From the NCBI RefSeq assembly GCF_019634815.1, contig NZ_JAHCAP010000015.1, positions 18,473 to 82,472 of the forward strand: a stretch of 64,000 bases of DNA. Reading direction: 5' to 3'. A model generated the notes under the pieces. The model was not told the DNA's origin and did no database searches. It worked only from the letters and a program-made list of their open reading frames with translations. Origin of the DNA: Dokdonella sp. GTDB taxonomy: Bacteria; Pseudomonadota; Gammaproteobacteria; Xanthomonadales; Rhodanobacteraceae. This document shows, piece by piece, positions 1 to 10,415 of the stretch (position 1 is the stretch's first letter; each line of letters opens with the position of its first letter). A program made the translations under genes and the position numbers.

Positions 1-90
1 CGTGACCTGCATGCTCCCGGCTTGTGCGGCACTCCATCCCACGACCACCGCGATTGCAGCGGCCGCGCCAATTCCAGATATCCAGCTCAT
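1..90 (-). CDS. 5' end of an exported protein (partial)
   Basis: An ATG at 88-90 opens a leftward frame that runs off the left edge without a stop. The 30 visible residues have a tryptophan-containing start, a hydrophobic Ala/Val stretch and a likely signal-peptidase I site (AQA before GSM). A GAGAGG-like ribosome site lies about 9 nt upstream. The mature protein is outside the window, so no function can be given. The call rests on the signal peptide and ribosome site only. Confidence 0.5.
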   Translation of the reverse strand, partial: MSWISGIGAAAAIAVVVGWSAAQAGSMQVT

Positions 91-481
91 CTTGTCTGCC
101 TCTCGATGCTCGCTTGGGCGTTGCTACGGGGGTCCGGGACTTGCCCGGACGTCATTCAATGGAACAATCGGAAAACGGCACGCATTCCCGCCATGCTTTT
201 ACAAACCTGAACAACGAATTCAGGGAAGAGGCTGTTCCGAGCTTGCTGAAGGGGAATTCAAGTGGATCGCCGTGCAGCGCGCCAAGGCAAATCCGTTGCG
301 CCATCACGAAGGTCATTGGCGGCGGCCGTCTTCCCCTGTTTCAATGCTGCATGTCGGCAGGCCGTGGCCATCGAGCGTCGAACGTTGCAGTTTCGGTTAT
401 CCCTGCAGCGCAGGCTTGACGACGTCCCAGTCAGCCGCCCGCCCACGCGGGCCGAGCGAGCCGAGCGGGCGTGCGTTGCAA
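91..481. other. intergenic stretch, no gene seen
   Basis: About 390 bases lie between the stop of the amine oxidase and the start of the exported protein to its left. Open frames cross it in several phases, but none has a ribosome site or a protein-like composition. It probably carries the promoter of the leftward gene at 1-90, though no clear -35/-10 pair was recognised. Confidence 0.4.
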
Positions 482-2065
482 CTACGCTGCCGCAACGCGC
501 TTGCCCAACAACGCCTGTGCGGCCCATTCCCCGGTTTCGACGCCACCTTCCATGAAGCCCTGATTGTCGAACGCGCAGTGCTCGCCGGCGAAATGCAGAT
601 TGCCGACGGCTTCGCCGATCGCGCCGCGGATCGTCGTCCACTGCCCCGGCGCAAGGCAGGCGTAGCTGCCTTTCGTCCACGCATGCGTAGGCCAGTGCAT
701 GCGCGCCTCGCGCGCGCGGCCGCGCGCGGCGGTGATGCCGGGCCAGATCGCTTCGAGCTGTGAAGCCGCCGCATCAGCCTGATCCTTGGGCGTGCCGCTG
801 CCGATCTCGATGCCGTGGCGGCCGCCGACGAAATTGGTCAGGATGCCCGCGTTCCCCGCTTGCATGCGGCTGGTTTCCCAAGTCGTCTGCAAGGGTAGAT
901 CCGAATAGCTGCTGCCGCCGTTCGCGTGACGCGTGCGCCAAACGCGTTCTTCGAAGCCGATCATGAGTTTCGCGTTGGTGCCATAGCGCAGTTCCGCGAT
1001 TGCGCGGCGCTTTGCCGCAGGCAGGTCCACATCGAGATGCACCTCGCGCAACAGCGTGAACGGCAAAGCGAGCACGACGCGGCGCGCGCGGCGCTCGATG
1101 GATGCCGCGCCGCGACGGAAAGACAACACGTAGTTGCCGCTGGCGTCCTGATGCAGCGATTCGAGCACGGTACCCGTGGTGATTGCATCCCCCAGCCGGT
1201 CCGCCAGTGCGTGCGGGATGCGATCGTTGCCGCCGCGCACATGAAAGCGCTCGTCGCTCGCGCCGAAGATGCGGAAGGCGTCGGTGCCAGGATCGATGAA
1301 GGTCAAGAAATTCAGCGCCGACTGTTCGCTGCATTCCAGACCCATTTCGGTGGTGTAGGCGACCTCGATCAATTCACGCAACCAACCCGATGCGCCGTTG
1401 CGATCGAGCCACTGCGTCATCGACTCGCGATCCAGCGCTTGCGCGCCGCCGGGCGTCGAATGGGTGATCTGCCCATCCGGCAAGCTCGCCGCATCGCGGG
1501 CGATCGCCTGCGCCAGCGGCGCGAATTCACGCAGGATCTCGTGCTCGGAATGGCGGCGCCCGGCACAAAACCAGATATCGCCGTAGGCCGTGGTCGGATC
1601 CTGCGCGAGATCGTCGAGCGCCAGTCCCAACTCGCCCGCCAAGGCGCGAATGCGCGTGTGTCCGGAGTCGATCAACTCGCCGCCGAGCTCGCACACCTGG
1701 TCATCCGCAAAATGCTTGCGCAGCGAAAACATGCGTCCGCCAACGCGATCCTGTGCCTCGTACAGCGCAACCCCGATGCCGGCCTGGCGCAAGCGCCACG
1801 CGCAGGTCAGGCCCGCGATGCCGGCGCCGACGATGACCACATCCGCATCGCGCTCTGAACGCCGCAACATGGCTGGGGCGCAGGCGGCCAGTGCCAGTCC
1901 TGCCGAGGCCGCGAGCGAATTGCGCAGAAAGCGCCGGCGCGCGTCATCCACGCGCAGGCTGCGCTCGCGCGCAATCGCTTCATCCAATGGCTCGCCACTG
2001 CGCGCGCACTGCGCCGCAATGGCAGCGCCACGACGCAGCAAGTCCACCAGTGCCGTGCGTGCCAT
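482..2065 (-). CDS. flavin monoamine oxidase family protein, Tat-exported
   Basis: The protein has 527 residues. The ATG at 2065 is chosen because GGGGAGG lies 5-6 nt upstream; an earlier in-frame start at 2179 has no such site. A twin-arginine motif (RRRFLRN, residues 43-49) is followed by a hydrophobic segment ending in LAAC (Cys62), so it may be a Tat-exported lipoprotein. The FAD-binding dinucleotide motif GAGIAG follows, then VGGR. The C-terminal FAD motif HFAGEHC...GFMEGG is present. The family oxidises primary or aromatic amines, or related substrates, to imines with H2O2 release. The substrate cannot be told from sequence. It stands alone, with no obvious partner gene on either side. 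Confidence 0.85.
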   Translation of the reverse strand: MARTALVDLLRRGAAIAAQCARSGEPLDEAIARERSLRVDDARRRFLRNSLAASAGLALAACAPAMLRRSERDADVVIVGAGIAGLTCAWRLRQAGIGVALYEAQDRVGGRMFSLRKHFADDQVCELGGELIDSGHTRIRALAGELGLALDDLAQDPTTAYGDIWFCAGRRHSEHEILREFAPLAQAIARDAASLPDGQITHSTPGGAQALDRESMTQWLDRNGASGWLRELIEVAYTTEMGLECSEQSALNFLTFIDPGTDAFRIFGASDERFHVRGGNDRIPHALADRLGDAITTGTVLESLHQDASGNYVLSFRRGAASIERRARRVVLALPFTLLREVHLDVDLPAAKRRAIAELRYGTNAKLMIGFEERVWRTRHANGGSSYSDLPLQTTWETSRMQAGNAGILTNFVGGRHGIEIGSGTPKDQADAAASQLEAIWPGITAARGRAREARMHWPTHAWTKGSYACLAPGQWTTIRGAIGEAVGNLHFAGEHCAFDNQGFMEGGVETGEWAAQALLGKRVAAA

Positions 2066-2398
2066 ATGCCCTCCCCAGGTCGTTTGGTGACGCCAGTATG
2101 CATCAGGGCCTGACGTCCGACCGTCCGTTCGCTTTCGTATTGGTGCGGACGTCGGGGACTGGCCTGACCTGCGCGCCAACCGTCAAAGCCAGAACGCCAT
2201 GTCACGCAAGCGGGCCCCCTTGCCTGCCGGATCCGCAAGGGGCAGGCAAGGCAGTCAAGCCTGTTCCGGACCGGAGCGGCTTCAGGAAATCATCAATCCG
2301 GCGCTGTCCTGAAAGGCGCCGATTTCAGGGATCGTGTCCGCGAAGTGCCGGCAAACGCCAAGGGAATGGGCGACCTCAATCGTGCGCAGGGGCGCGCG
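2066..2398. other. intergenic stretch with a perfect inverted repeat
   Basis: This 333-base gap lies between rodA (right) and the amine oxidase (left), both read leftward. It has an 11-bp perfect inverted repeat (2218-2228 with 2241-2251, 12-nt loop) and a weaker 7-bp one (2308-2314 with 2323-2329). Neither has a T-run on the minus strand, so terminator function for the mre-rod operon is only possible. No ORF with a convincing start was found. Confidence 0.4.
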
Positions 2399-3520
2399 TC
2401 AGCGCGTCGCCAAGGTCCGCCGATGCGCGTGAATCGACATCAGGACGCCGAAGCCCGCGAGCAGCGACACCGCCGAGGTGCCGCCATAGCTCACCAGCGG
2501 CAGCGGTACCCCGACCACCGGCAGGATGCCGGTGATCATGCCGCCATTGACCATCACGTAGACAAACAGCGCCATGCTGATCGAACCGGCGAGCAGGCGC
2601 GAATAGGTGTCGCGTGCGTTGGTGGCGATCCACAGACAGCGCGCGATGATGAAAACGTACAGCGCGAGCAGCAGCAGCACGCCGACCAGACCCCATTCTT
2701 CGGCGAACACCGAAAAGATGAAATCGGTGGTGTGCTCAGGCAGGAACTCCAGGCGCGATTGCGTGCCGTGATGCCAGCCCTTGCCCCACACGCCGCCCGA
2801 GCCAACGGCGATCTTCGACTGGATGATGTGCCAACCGTTGCCGAGTGGATCGGCTTCAGGATCGAGCAGGGTCAGCACGCGGTTCTTCTGGTAGTCGTGC
2901 AGAAACGGCCAGCCAATCGGTATCGCCACGGCGAATGCGCCCAGCAGCAGGCCAATGCGCCACCACGCCAGCCCCGAAAGGAAAATGCCGAAGGCGCCGC
3001 TGGCGGCAACCAGCAGCGCCGTGCCCAGATCGGGTTGCTTGGCGATCAGGGCTGCCGGCAGCACGATCAGCGCGCCGGCGATGCCGAGCGTGACCCAGCC
3101 CGGCGGCAAGGGGCGGCCGTTGAGATACCAGGCAATCATCATCGGCATCGTCAGCTTGAGCAGTTCCGATGGCTGGAATCGCACGAAGCGCAAGTCGAGC
3201 CAGCGGTTGGCGCCGCGGCCTTCGCCATGCATGACCACGATCACCAGCAGCACCAGACTCGCCGCATACAGCCACGGCGTCCAGTTGCGCAACACCGACG
3301 GCGGGATCCGCGAGATCATCAGCATCAGCACCAGTCCGAGCACGAAGCGCAGGCCTTGGGCGAGCACGAAATCAGGATCGAGATCGCTGGCGCTGAAGAG
3401 GGTGCCCAGGCCAATCCCCATGAGCAGCAACAAGGCGCCGAGCAGGGGGAGGTCCAGACGCGGCTTGCGCCACATCGTTCCCAGCCGGTAGCGCATCTGG
3501 GCAAGCAGCGTTCCGATCAT
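2399..3520 (-). CDS. rodA: rod-shape protein RodA, peptidoglycan polymerase
   Basis: A 373-residue SEDS-family glycosyltransferase that polymerises lipid II glycan strands with PBP2 in the elongasome. It has about ten hydrophobic membrane segments. Family motifs seen are GRGANRWLDL, FQPSELLK, and EHTTDFIFSVFAEEWG in the large periplasmic loop, with the final VSYGGTSAV segment. The start at 3520 is set by the ATGA overlap with the stop of mrdA, so the two are probably translationally coupled. It is the last gene of the leftward mre-rod cluster. Length and motifs match the family. Confidence 0.95.
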   Translation of the reverse strand: MIGTLLAQMRYRLGTMWRKPRLDLPLLGALLLLMGIGLGTLFSASDLDPDFVLAQGLRFVLGLVLMLMISRIPPSVLRNWTPWLYAASLVLLVIVVMHGEGRGANRWLDLRFVRFQPSELLKLTMPMMIAWYLNGRPLPPGWVTLGIAGALIVLPAALIAKQPDLGTALLVAASGAFGIFLSGLAWWRIGLLLGAFAVAIPIGWPFLHDYQKNRVLTLLDPEADPLGNGWHIIQSKIAVGSGGVWGKGWHHGTQSRLEFLPEHTTDFIFSVFAEEWGLVGVLLLLALYVFIIARCLWIATNARDTYSRLLAGSISMALFVYVMVNGGMITGILPVVGVPLPLVSYGGTSAVSLLAGFGVLMSIHAHRRTLATR

Positions 3521-5445
3521 GGCTGCTCGCCGCTGGCTGTGGCGAGGCTGCCGATGTGCTGCCGCTGTTGATCTCCCGGCAGCCAGGCGTCGAGCATCTT
3601 GCGCGCGATCGGCGCGGCGTCGCTGGCGCCGCTGCGACCGGCTTCGAGAGCGACCACCACGGCGATGCGTGGCGCATCGGCCGGCGTGAAGCATTCGAAC
3701 AGCACCTGATGGCGCTCGATCGGGCTGGCGCTGATGCTGGTCCAGGTTTCATCGGTGCGCGAATAGCGTTCGGCGGTGCCGGTCTTGCCGGCGATGTCGT
3801 AGGGAAAACCAATGCCCATCGCGCGCGCGGTGCCGGCACGGACCACTTCGATCATGCCCCGCTGGACCGCGAGCCAATCTTCGGGTTTGCCGATCACGCT
3901 GGCCTGCTCGGGCGCGAGCGGCAGAACCACCGGCGCTTCGTCGCTGGCCGATTGCACCGCGCGCAGCAGGTGCGGCGTGTGCGGCACGCCGCGTGCGGCG
4001 AGCGTGCTCACGGCATTGGCCAGTTGCAGCGGCGTCACCACCCAGTAGCCCTGGCCGATGCCGGCGATCACCGTCTCGCCCGGATACCAGGGCTGGTTGA
4101 AGCGGGCGCGCTTCCACTGACGCGACGGCAGCACGCCGCTGCCTTCGCCGAGCAGATCGATCCCGGTCGGCTGGCCAAAGCCGAAGCGGCCGAGATAGTC
4201 GCTGAAGCGGTCGATGCCCATGTCGAGCGAGACCGAATAGAAATAGGTGTTGACCGAGCGCGCGATCGCCTGGACGAGATCGACGCGACCGAATCCGCCG
4301 CGCACGTCGTCACGGTAGGCGCGCGACTGGCCGGGGATGAAGAATTCACCCGTCGACAGCACGGTGTCTTCGGGTTTGCGCAGGCCCAGTTCGAGTCCGG
4401 CCAGACCAACGAACGGCTTCATCGTCGAGCCGGGCGTGTAGGTGCCGCGCAACAGGCGATTGAGCAGCGGCTTGTGCTCGGCTTCGAGCAGACCGCGGTA
4501 GTCGACGCTGGAAATGCCGTTGACGAACAGATTGGGATCAAAGCTCGGCACGCTGACCATTGCCAGCACCTCGCCCGAGCGCGGATCGATCGCGACCGCG
4601 GCGCCGGCACGGCCCTCGAATGCCGCCTCGGTGACTTCCTGCAAGTGGGCGTCGATCGAAAGGTAGAGGTTGTCGCCCGGCACCGGCGCAAGGCGGTCTG
4701 GCAACACGCGCAGCGGGCGATGGTCGGCGTTGACCTCGATCTTTTCGTAGCCGACATGGCCGTGCAGGCGCTTTTCATAGCTGCGCTCGATGCCGGTCTT
4801 GCCGATGTGGGTGGTGCCGGCGTACTCGCCCGCATCCAGCGCAGTCAGGTCATTCTCGTCGATTCGGCCCACATAGCCGACGGTGTGCGCGAACTCGGCA
4901 CCCAGCGGATAGGAGCGCGTGAGATACGGCACCACCTCGACGCCGGGGAACGCCCAACGATTGATCGAGAACCGGGCAATTTCCTCTTCCGACAACTTGA
5001 GCCGCAGCGGTATGCCTTCGTAGGAGCGCTTGCGTTTGCGCTGTGCGTTGAAGCGCGTGATGTCGTCATCGCTGATCGGCAGCACTTCGCCCAGTCGCGT
5101 CACCGTCGCCTGCACATCGCCGGCCTGCTCGGGAGTGACCTCGAGGCGGAATGCGGCGATGTTCTCGGCCAGCAACACGCCGTTGCGGTCGTAGATCAGA
5201 CCGCGACCGGGTGGCAGCGGGCGGGTGACGATGCGGTTGGCGTCCGAGCGCGCATTGAGTTCGGCATGCTGGCGCACCTGTAGAATCCAGAAGCGCACGC
5301 CCAGACCGATCAGGCACAGCACGATGATCGCCATTCCCGCGAGCGCGCGGCGGGTGAACAACGCCGCTTCGCGGTGAGCATCACCGATCGGCTTGTGTCC
5401 GTGGGCGGCGCGCTTGATGCGCTGGCGCAGCGAGTTCATCGTCAT
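3517..5445 (-). CDS. mrdA: penicillin-binding protein 2 (peptidoglycan transpeptidase)
   Basis: This 642-residue class B PBP cross-links peptidoglycan during side-wall elongation and partners with RodA. One N-terminal membrane helix (about residues 33-55) is followed by the PBP dimer domain (RGLIYDRNGVLLAEN) and the transpeptidase domain. The catalytic motifs are S340-TMK, S397-V-N399 and K554-TGT. It overlaps mreD upstream and rodA downstream by 4 nt each, which fits a single translationally coupled operon. The start is fixed by the mreD overlap. Confidence 0.95.
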   Translation of the reverse strand: MTMNSLRQRIKRAAHGHKPIGDAHREAALFTRRALAGMAIIVLCLIGLGVRFWILQVRQHAELNARSDANRIVTRPLPPGRGLIYDRNGVLLAENIAAFRLEVTPEQAGDVQATVTRLGEVLPISDDDITRFNAQRKRKRSYEGIPLRLKLSEEEIARFSINRWAFPGVEVVPYLTRSYPLGAEFAHTVGYVGRIDENDLTALDAGEYAGTTHIGKTGIERSYEKRLHGHVGYEKIEVNADHRPLRVLPDRLAPVPGDNLYLSIDAHLQEVTEAAFEGRAGAAVAIDPRSGEVLAMVSVPSFDPNLFVNGISSVDYRGLLEAEHKPLLNRLLRGTYTPGSTMKPFVGLAGLELGLRKPEDTVLSTGEFFIPGQSRAYRDDVRGGFGRVDLVQAIARSVNTYFYSVSLDMGIDRFSDYLGRFGFGQPTGIDLLGEGSGVLPSRQWKRARFNQPWYPGETVIAGIGQGYWVVTPLQLANAVSTLAARGVPHTPHLLRAVQSASDEAPVVLPLAPEQASVIGKPEDWLAVQRGMIEVVRAGTARAMGIGFPYDIAGKTGTAERYSRTDETWTSISASPIERHQVLFECFTPADAPRIAVVVALEAGRSGASDAAPIARKMLDAWLPGDQQRQHIGSLATASGEQP

Positions 5446-5930
5446 TCACGCGCGCGCTGGCGCAGGCGCAGGTTGTCGAGCAGCACGGACAGCAGTGGCC
5501 AAGCCAAGGTGCCGATTGCGGGGGCGATCCAGAAACTCGCCGGCGGCATCGCCTCGCCCGAAAAACCGCGGATCATCAAGGTGACGATGCGGTCATTGAC
5601 GAGCAGGGCGAGCACGGCCAGTGCCTGCTGGCCAAGCGGAAAAAAACGCAAGCGTGAGCGAAAACGCAGCACGATGAAGGACAGCACGGTCAATCGCATT
5701 GCCTGCTCGCCCAGCAACTCGCCGGCGAGCAGGTCGCCACCCAGACCGAGCACGAAAGCCAGGCCCAATCCCATGCGCTCGGGCGCATCGAGTGACCAGT
5801 AGATCACCATCAGGCCGAGCCAGTAGGGTTTGAACGGCTCGAGCGCGCCCGGCAGCGGCATCAACTGCAAGACGAAGGCAAGCAGCAGGCTGCCGCTGAA
5901 CAACCATGTCTGTTGGCGGATGCGGTTCAC
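5442..5930 (-). CDS. mreD: rod-shape protein MreD
   Basis: A 162-residue hydrophobic protein with about five predicted membrane helices. Its content and position between mreC and mrdA match MreD, an inner-membrane part of the MreBCD elongasome. It starts in a 4-nt overlap with mreC and ends in a 4-nt overlap with mrdA. The sequence LGLAFVLGLGGDLLAGELLG is typical of the family. No catalytic residues are expected. Confidence 0.9.
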   Translation of the reverse strand: MNRIRQQTWLFSGSLLLAFVLQLMPLPGALEPFKPYWLGLMVIYWSLDAPERMGLGLAFVLGLGGDLLAGELLGEQAMRLTVLSFIVLRFRSRLRFFPLGQQALAVLALLVNDRIVTLMIRGFSGEAMPPASFWIAPAIGTLAWPLLSVLLDNLRLRQRARE

Positions 5931-6925
5931 GGCTGCTCCGCTGCGACTGCGGCCGTGGGGGTGGCCGCCGGCGGTCGTGTCGTCGGCTCGGTCGCTCGGT
6001 CCGCCACGGGTTCGCCGGCGTCAGTCGTCGGGTCAGCCGCCGCAGGCGCGGCAGCCGGTGACTCACGCGGCGGGCCGTAGGGTTGCGGTTGCTCTTGCAA
6101 CAGCAGCACCTCGCCACTGCGATCGAGCGCTGCAGTCGGACGCGCGGTCGCGGCAATGAACAGGCCCTTGCTGTCTGTGCTGACTTCACCTATCACGCCG
6201 ACCGGGAAGCCCGCGGGAAAGCGCCCACCCAGGCCCGAGGTCAACAGTCGGTCGCCGCTGCGCAAGTCGGCGCTGCGCGGCACGTCGCGCAGTTCAAGCC
6301 GATCACTCGCACCACTGCCGTACGCGATCGCCCGCAGGCCGGTGCGTTCGACCACCACCGGGATCGCATGCGTGGGATCGGTGATCAGCATGGCCACCGA
6401 GGTATTGGGCAAGACCTCGACGAGCTGCCCCATGATGCCGTGCGCATCGATCAGCGGCTGGCCGACCCTGGCACCCTGGTTGGTGCCGACATCGAGCACG
6501 ACGCGATGGCGGAACGGATCGAGATCGACATCGATGAGGCGCGCGAACTGCACCGAGAGGCCCAGATGCTGCTGCGCATCGAGAAGGTCCTTGAGGCGTG
6601 CGTTCTGCGCGAGCAGGGCATCGAGTCGATTCAGGCGCGTCTGCGCGAGCAGCAACTGCTGGCGCAACTCGCGGTTCTCGTTGCTCAGCTGCTGCTGGCT
6701 CACCACCGCGTCGCGGGTCGCGCGGGCGACGCTCGCGGGCAGCGCGGCAAGGCGGTAGATCGGCTCCACCAGCATGCTGGCGCGGGTTCGCAGCGACTGC
6801 AGGTAATCGCCGCGATGGTCGATCACCATCACCGTGATCGCGGCCGCGAGGTAGAGGATCAGCCGCAGCGTGCTGGCGCCGCCCTCGGCGAACAGGGTGG
6901 CGGTGTTGTCACGTGCGATGGGCAT
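5927..6925 (-). CDS. mreC: rod-shape-determining protein MreC
   Basis: A 332-residue bitopic protein linking MreB and the periplasmic enzymes PBP2 and RodA. The N-terminal membrane helix (about 20-38) is followed by a Gln/Leu-rich coiled coil (about 70-110) and the beta-barrel domain with GTNQGARVGQPLIDAHGIMG and DRLLTSGLGGRFPAGFPVG. The last 60 residues are a low-complexity Ala/Pro/Thr tail, longer than in E. coli, which may be a periplasmic linker. The gene lies 75 nt downstream of mreB and overlaps mreD. Confidence 0.93.
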   Translation of the reverse strand: MPIARDNTATLFAEGGASTLRLILYLAAAITVMVIDHRGDYLQSLRTRASMLVEPIYRLAALPASVARATRDAVVSQQQLSNENRELRQQLLLAQTRLNRLDALLAQNARLKDLLDAQQHLGLSVQFARLIDVDLDPFRHRVVLDVGTNQGARVGQPLIDAHGIMGQLVEVLPNTSVAMLITDPTHAIPVVVERTGLRAIAYGSGASDRLELRDVPRSADLRSGDRLLTSGLGGRFPAGFPVGVIGEVSTDSKGLFIAATARPTAALDRSGEVLLLQEQPQPYGPPRESPAAAPAAADPTTDAGEPVADRATEPTTRPPAATPTAAVAAEQP

Positions 6926-7000
6926 GGGTGCCGGGAGTCGGAATGCGAAGCAGCGCGGTCATCGAGGGCCGCGTGCGCCAACACGCTGCCCCATCGTGCG

Positions 7001-8092
<1,092 letters not shown>

Positions 8093-8325
8093 CTAGTGGC
8101 TGGGACGGCCACGGACAAGAACGAAGAGGTTAAAAAAGCCTTGTTTGACGCACATTTGCGCGCATCGCTTGCGCATTTGGTGAACTCGCGCAGGGTTTCG
8201 TGCCGTGACGGGGCGGGTGCCGCTCCGCCGGGCGAGGCTGCGATGACGTGCGCGACTCGGTTAAGCTTGATCCTTTGTGCGTCCCGCGAGGGGCGTTTCG
8301 ATCACCCGGTGCGGGAAGGATTTCG

Positions 8326-9267
8326 ATGTCTGCCTTGATCTGCGGTTCGCTCGCCTACGACACCATCATGGTCTTCCAGGACCAGTTCAAGAACCACATC
8401 CTGCCCGACAAGGTGCACATCCTCAATGTCTCGTTCCTGGTGCCGCGCATGCGCCGCGAGTTCGGTGGCTGCGCCGGCAACATCGCCTACAACCTCAAGC
8501 TGCTGGGCGCCGATCCGATCCCGATGGCGACCGTGGGCCAGGACTTCGGGCCCTACCGCGAGTGGTTCCAGTCGATGGGCATCCGCCTGGACCAGGTGCG
8601 TGAACTGCCCGAGCTGTTCACCGCGCAGGCGTTCATGACCACCGACCTGGACAACAACCAGATCACCGCCTTCCATCCGGGCGCGATGCTGCGCAGCCAC
8701 GAGAACCACGTGCGCGACGTCGAGGGCGTTACCTTCGGCATCGTTGCGCCCGATGGCCGCGAAGCGATGCTGCAGAATGCGCGCGAATTCGTCGAGCTGG
8801 GCGTGCCCTTCATCTTCGATCCAGGCCAGGCGATGCCGCTGTTCAATGGTGAGGAATTCCGCCATTTCATCGAAGGTGCGACCTATGTCGTGGTCAACGA
8901 TTACGAGTCCAACCTGCTGCAGGAACGCACCGGCTGGGATGCGGCCACGATTGCTTCCAAGACCACGGCCTACATCATCACCAAGGGGCCCAATGGCTCG
9001 CTGATCCACCTCAAGGATGGCGCGCAGATGATGATTCCGCCTGCCCATGAACAGCGCATCGTCGATCCGACCGGTTGCGGCGATGCCTATCGCGCCGGCC
9101 TCATTTTCGGGATCATGCACGGCTATGACCTGCCCACCTGCGGCCGCATGGCCTCGCTGATGGGCGCGCTCAAGGTCGAGCACCCTGGTACGCAGAACCA
9201 GAGCTTCGACTACGCGCATTTCGCCGCCCAGTTCCGTCAGGAATTCGGTTACGCGCTCAAGGCCTGA
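8326..9267 (+). CDS. PfkB-family carbohydrate/nucleoside kinase
   Basis: A 313-residue ribokinase-fold kinase, adenosine kinase-like in type. The ATG at 8326 is chosen for the AGGA box 5 nt upstream. N-terminal substrate-binding signature: REFGGCAGNIAYNLKLLGA. The C-terminal ATP/catalytic signature is DPTGCGDAYRAG, where the Asp of GCGD is the catalytic base; Cys replaces the more common Ala in GAGD. The family phosphorylates sugars or nucleosides with ATP in the cytoplasm. The exact substrate is not clear. A DUF192 lipoprotein follows 34 nt downstream, so the two may be cotranscribed. Confidence 0.88.
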   Translation: MSALICGSLAYDTIMVFQDQFKNHILPDKVHILNVSFLVPRMRREFGGCAGNIAYNLKLLGADPIPMATVGQDFGPYREWFQSMGIRLDQVRELPELFTAQAFMTTDLDNNQITAFHPGAMLRSHENHVRDVEGVTFGIVAPDGREAMLQNAREFVELGVPFIFDPGQAMPLFNGEEFRHFIEGATYVVVNDYESNLLQERTGWDAATIASKTTAYIITKGPNGSLIHLKDGAQMMIPPAHEQRIVDPTGCGDAYRAGLIFGIMHGYDLPTCGRMASLMGALKVEHPGTQNQSFDYAHFAAQFRQEFGYALKA

Positions 9268-9301
9268 AGCACTCCCACCGCCATCGTCCGGAGATCCAGC
9301 C

Positions 9302-9727
9302 ATGCACAAGACCTCGCTTGCCCTGCTCGTCCTTGCCGTCAGCATCTCCGCCTGTGGCGCCAAGGGTCCCGGCGTCGAACTCGCCGGCCAGCATTTCTCG
9401 GTCGAGATCGCCGACACCGACGCCGCGCGTGAGCACGGTCTGATGGATCGCACGCAGATGCCCGCCGATCACGGCATGCTGTTCATCTTTGATGACGACG
9501 CGCCGCGCGCGTTCTGGATGAAGAACACCAGGATTCCGCTCGACATGCTGTTTTTCGACGCCGACCGGCGTCTGATCAGCGTGCAGCACGACGCGCAGCC
9601 ATGCACCGCCGATCCATGCCCGCCGTATTCCAGCGGCGCGCCGGCGCGCTACGTGCTCGAGCTCAATGGCGGCAAGGCGCGTGCACTGGGCGTGTCTCCG
9701 GGCGACGTACTCACGATCCAGCGCTGA
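9302..9727 (+). CDS. DUF192 family lipoprotein
   Basis: A 141-residue protein with a lipoprotein signal peptide (lipobox ISAC, Cys18). It carries the whole DUF192 domain: HGLMDRTQMPADHGMLFIFD, FWMKNTRIPLDMLFFD and the closing LELNGGKARALGVSPGD. The family is widespread and of unknown role; secreted members are thought to be periplasmic or cell-surface. A GGAG-like ribosome site precedes the ATG. Its last 79 bases overlap, on the other strand, a small candidate gene (9649-9846). Confidence 0.9.
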   Translation: MHKTSLALLVLAVSISACGAKGPGVELAGQHFSVEIADTDAAREHGLMDRTQMPADHGMLFIFDDDAPRAFWMKNTRIPLDMLFFDADRRLISVQHDAQPCTADPCPPYSSGAPARYVLELNGGKARALGVSPGDVLTIQR

Positions 9728-9846
9728 TCGAATCCTGCCGCTCGCGCATCGACATCGAGCGCGAACGGCAGGCCGCAGCGGTAGGGTACGAGCGGCGCGC
9801 CGTCGGCGGCGCTGCCGGGGTCTTCAACAGGTACGAAAATGCGCAT
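9649..9846 (-). CDS. small ORF with a strong ribosome site, unknown function
   Basis: A 65-residue frame starting MRIFVPVEDPGS. AAGGAG lies 6 nt before the ATG, one of the best ribosome sites in the window. The first 40 residues (up to about 9727) look protein-like; the remainder is antisense to the DUF192 gene. It is not recognised. It could be a real short protein with a convergent overlap, or a gene whose true stop was lost. The 3' overlap argues for caution. Confidence 0.4.
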   Translation of the reverse strand: MRIFVPVEDPGSAADGAPLVPYRCGLPFALDVDARAAGFDQRWIVSTSPGDTPSARALPPLSSST

Positions 9847-9960
9847 GGCGTGCTCCTTGGTGGACACGCCACCATCCCAACACGCGCGCATGACGACGTC
9901 CGGCGCCGATGCGGGCGAACTGCGGCACGCAAGTGGCAGCGTGCGGGCAATTTCCTCAAT

Positions 9961-10164
9961 TCAGACCTGCACCATCTCGAAATCGGACTTGGTCACGCCG
10001 CAGTCGGGGCAGGTCCAGGTCTCGGGCACGTCGTCCCAGCGCGTGCCCGGCGCGATGCCGTCATCGGGCCAGCCCTGGGCTTCGTCGTAGATGAAGCCGC
10101 AGACCACGCACATGAAGGTGCGCAGGGGCGTGTCGACGGGCGCAGCAAGGGGGGACTGGGACAT
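9961..10164 (-). CDS. rubA: rubredoxin
   Basis: A 67-residue electron carrier with one iron held by four cysteines: Cys19 and Cys22 ([14 protein letters not shown]) and Cys52 and Cys55 ([13 protein letters not shown]). The rubredoxin core starts near residue 17; the first 14 residues are a short extra N-terminus. Such rubredoxins supply electrons to oxygenases such as alkane hydroxylases, or to oxidative-stress enzymes. No partner reductase is adjacent. The ATG at 10164 has only a weak GGAA close upstream. Confidence 0.92.
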   Translation of the reverse strand: MSQSPLAAPVDTPLRTFMCVVCGFIYDEAQGWPDDGIAPGTRWDDVPETWTCPDCGVTKSDFEMVQV

Positions 10165-10415
10165 TTCCGGGGCTTCGGGCAAACGCGCAGCGGGCATTAT
10201 CGAGGCTTGCCCGCCGGCGGGAAAGCGCGGCGGACCGGCGAGCCCATGCGGCGACGCCCATACCGCGGACAGTGCCGCGCAGATCAGGCGTCCATCGGCA
10301 TTCCGGCTCGACACCTGCGAGGCGCCCGCGTAGCCGTCGCCGGGCCTGATGGACTTCGCCCCTACGCGATGTCTGGGACGATCCGCCCGCCCGTCTGACC
10401 AGGCGGTGCGGTGTT

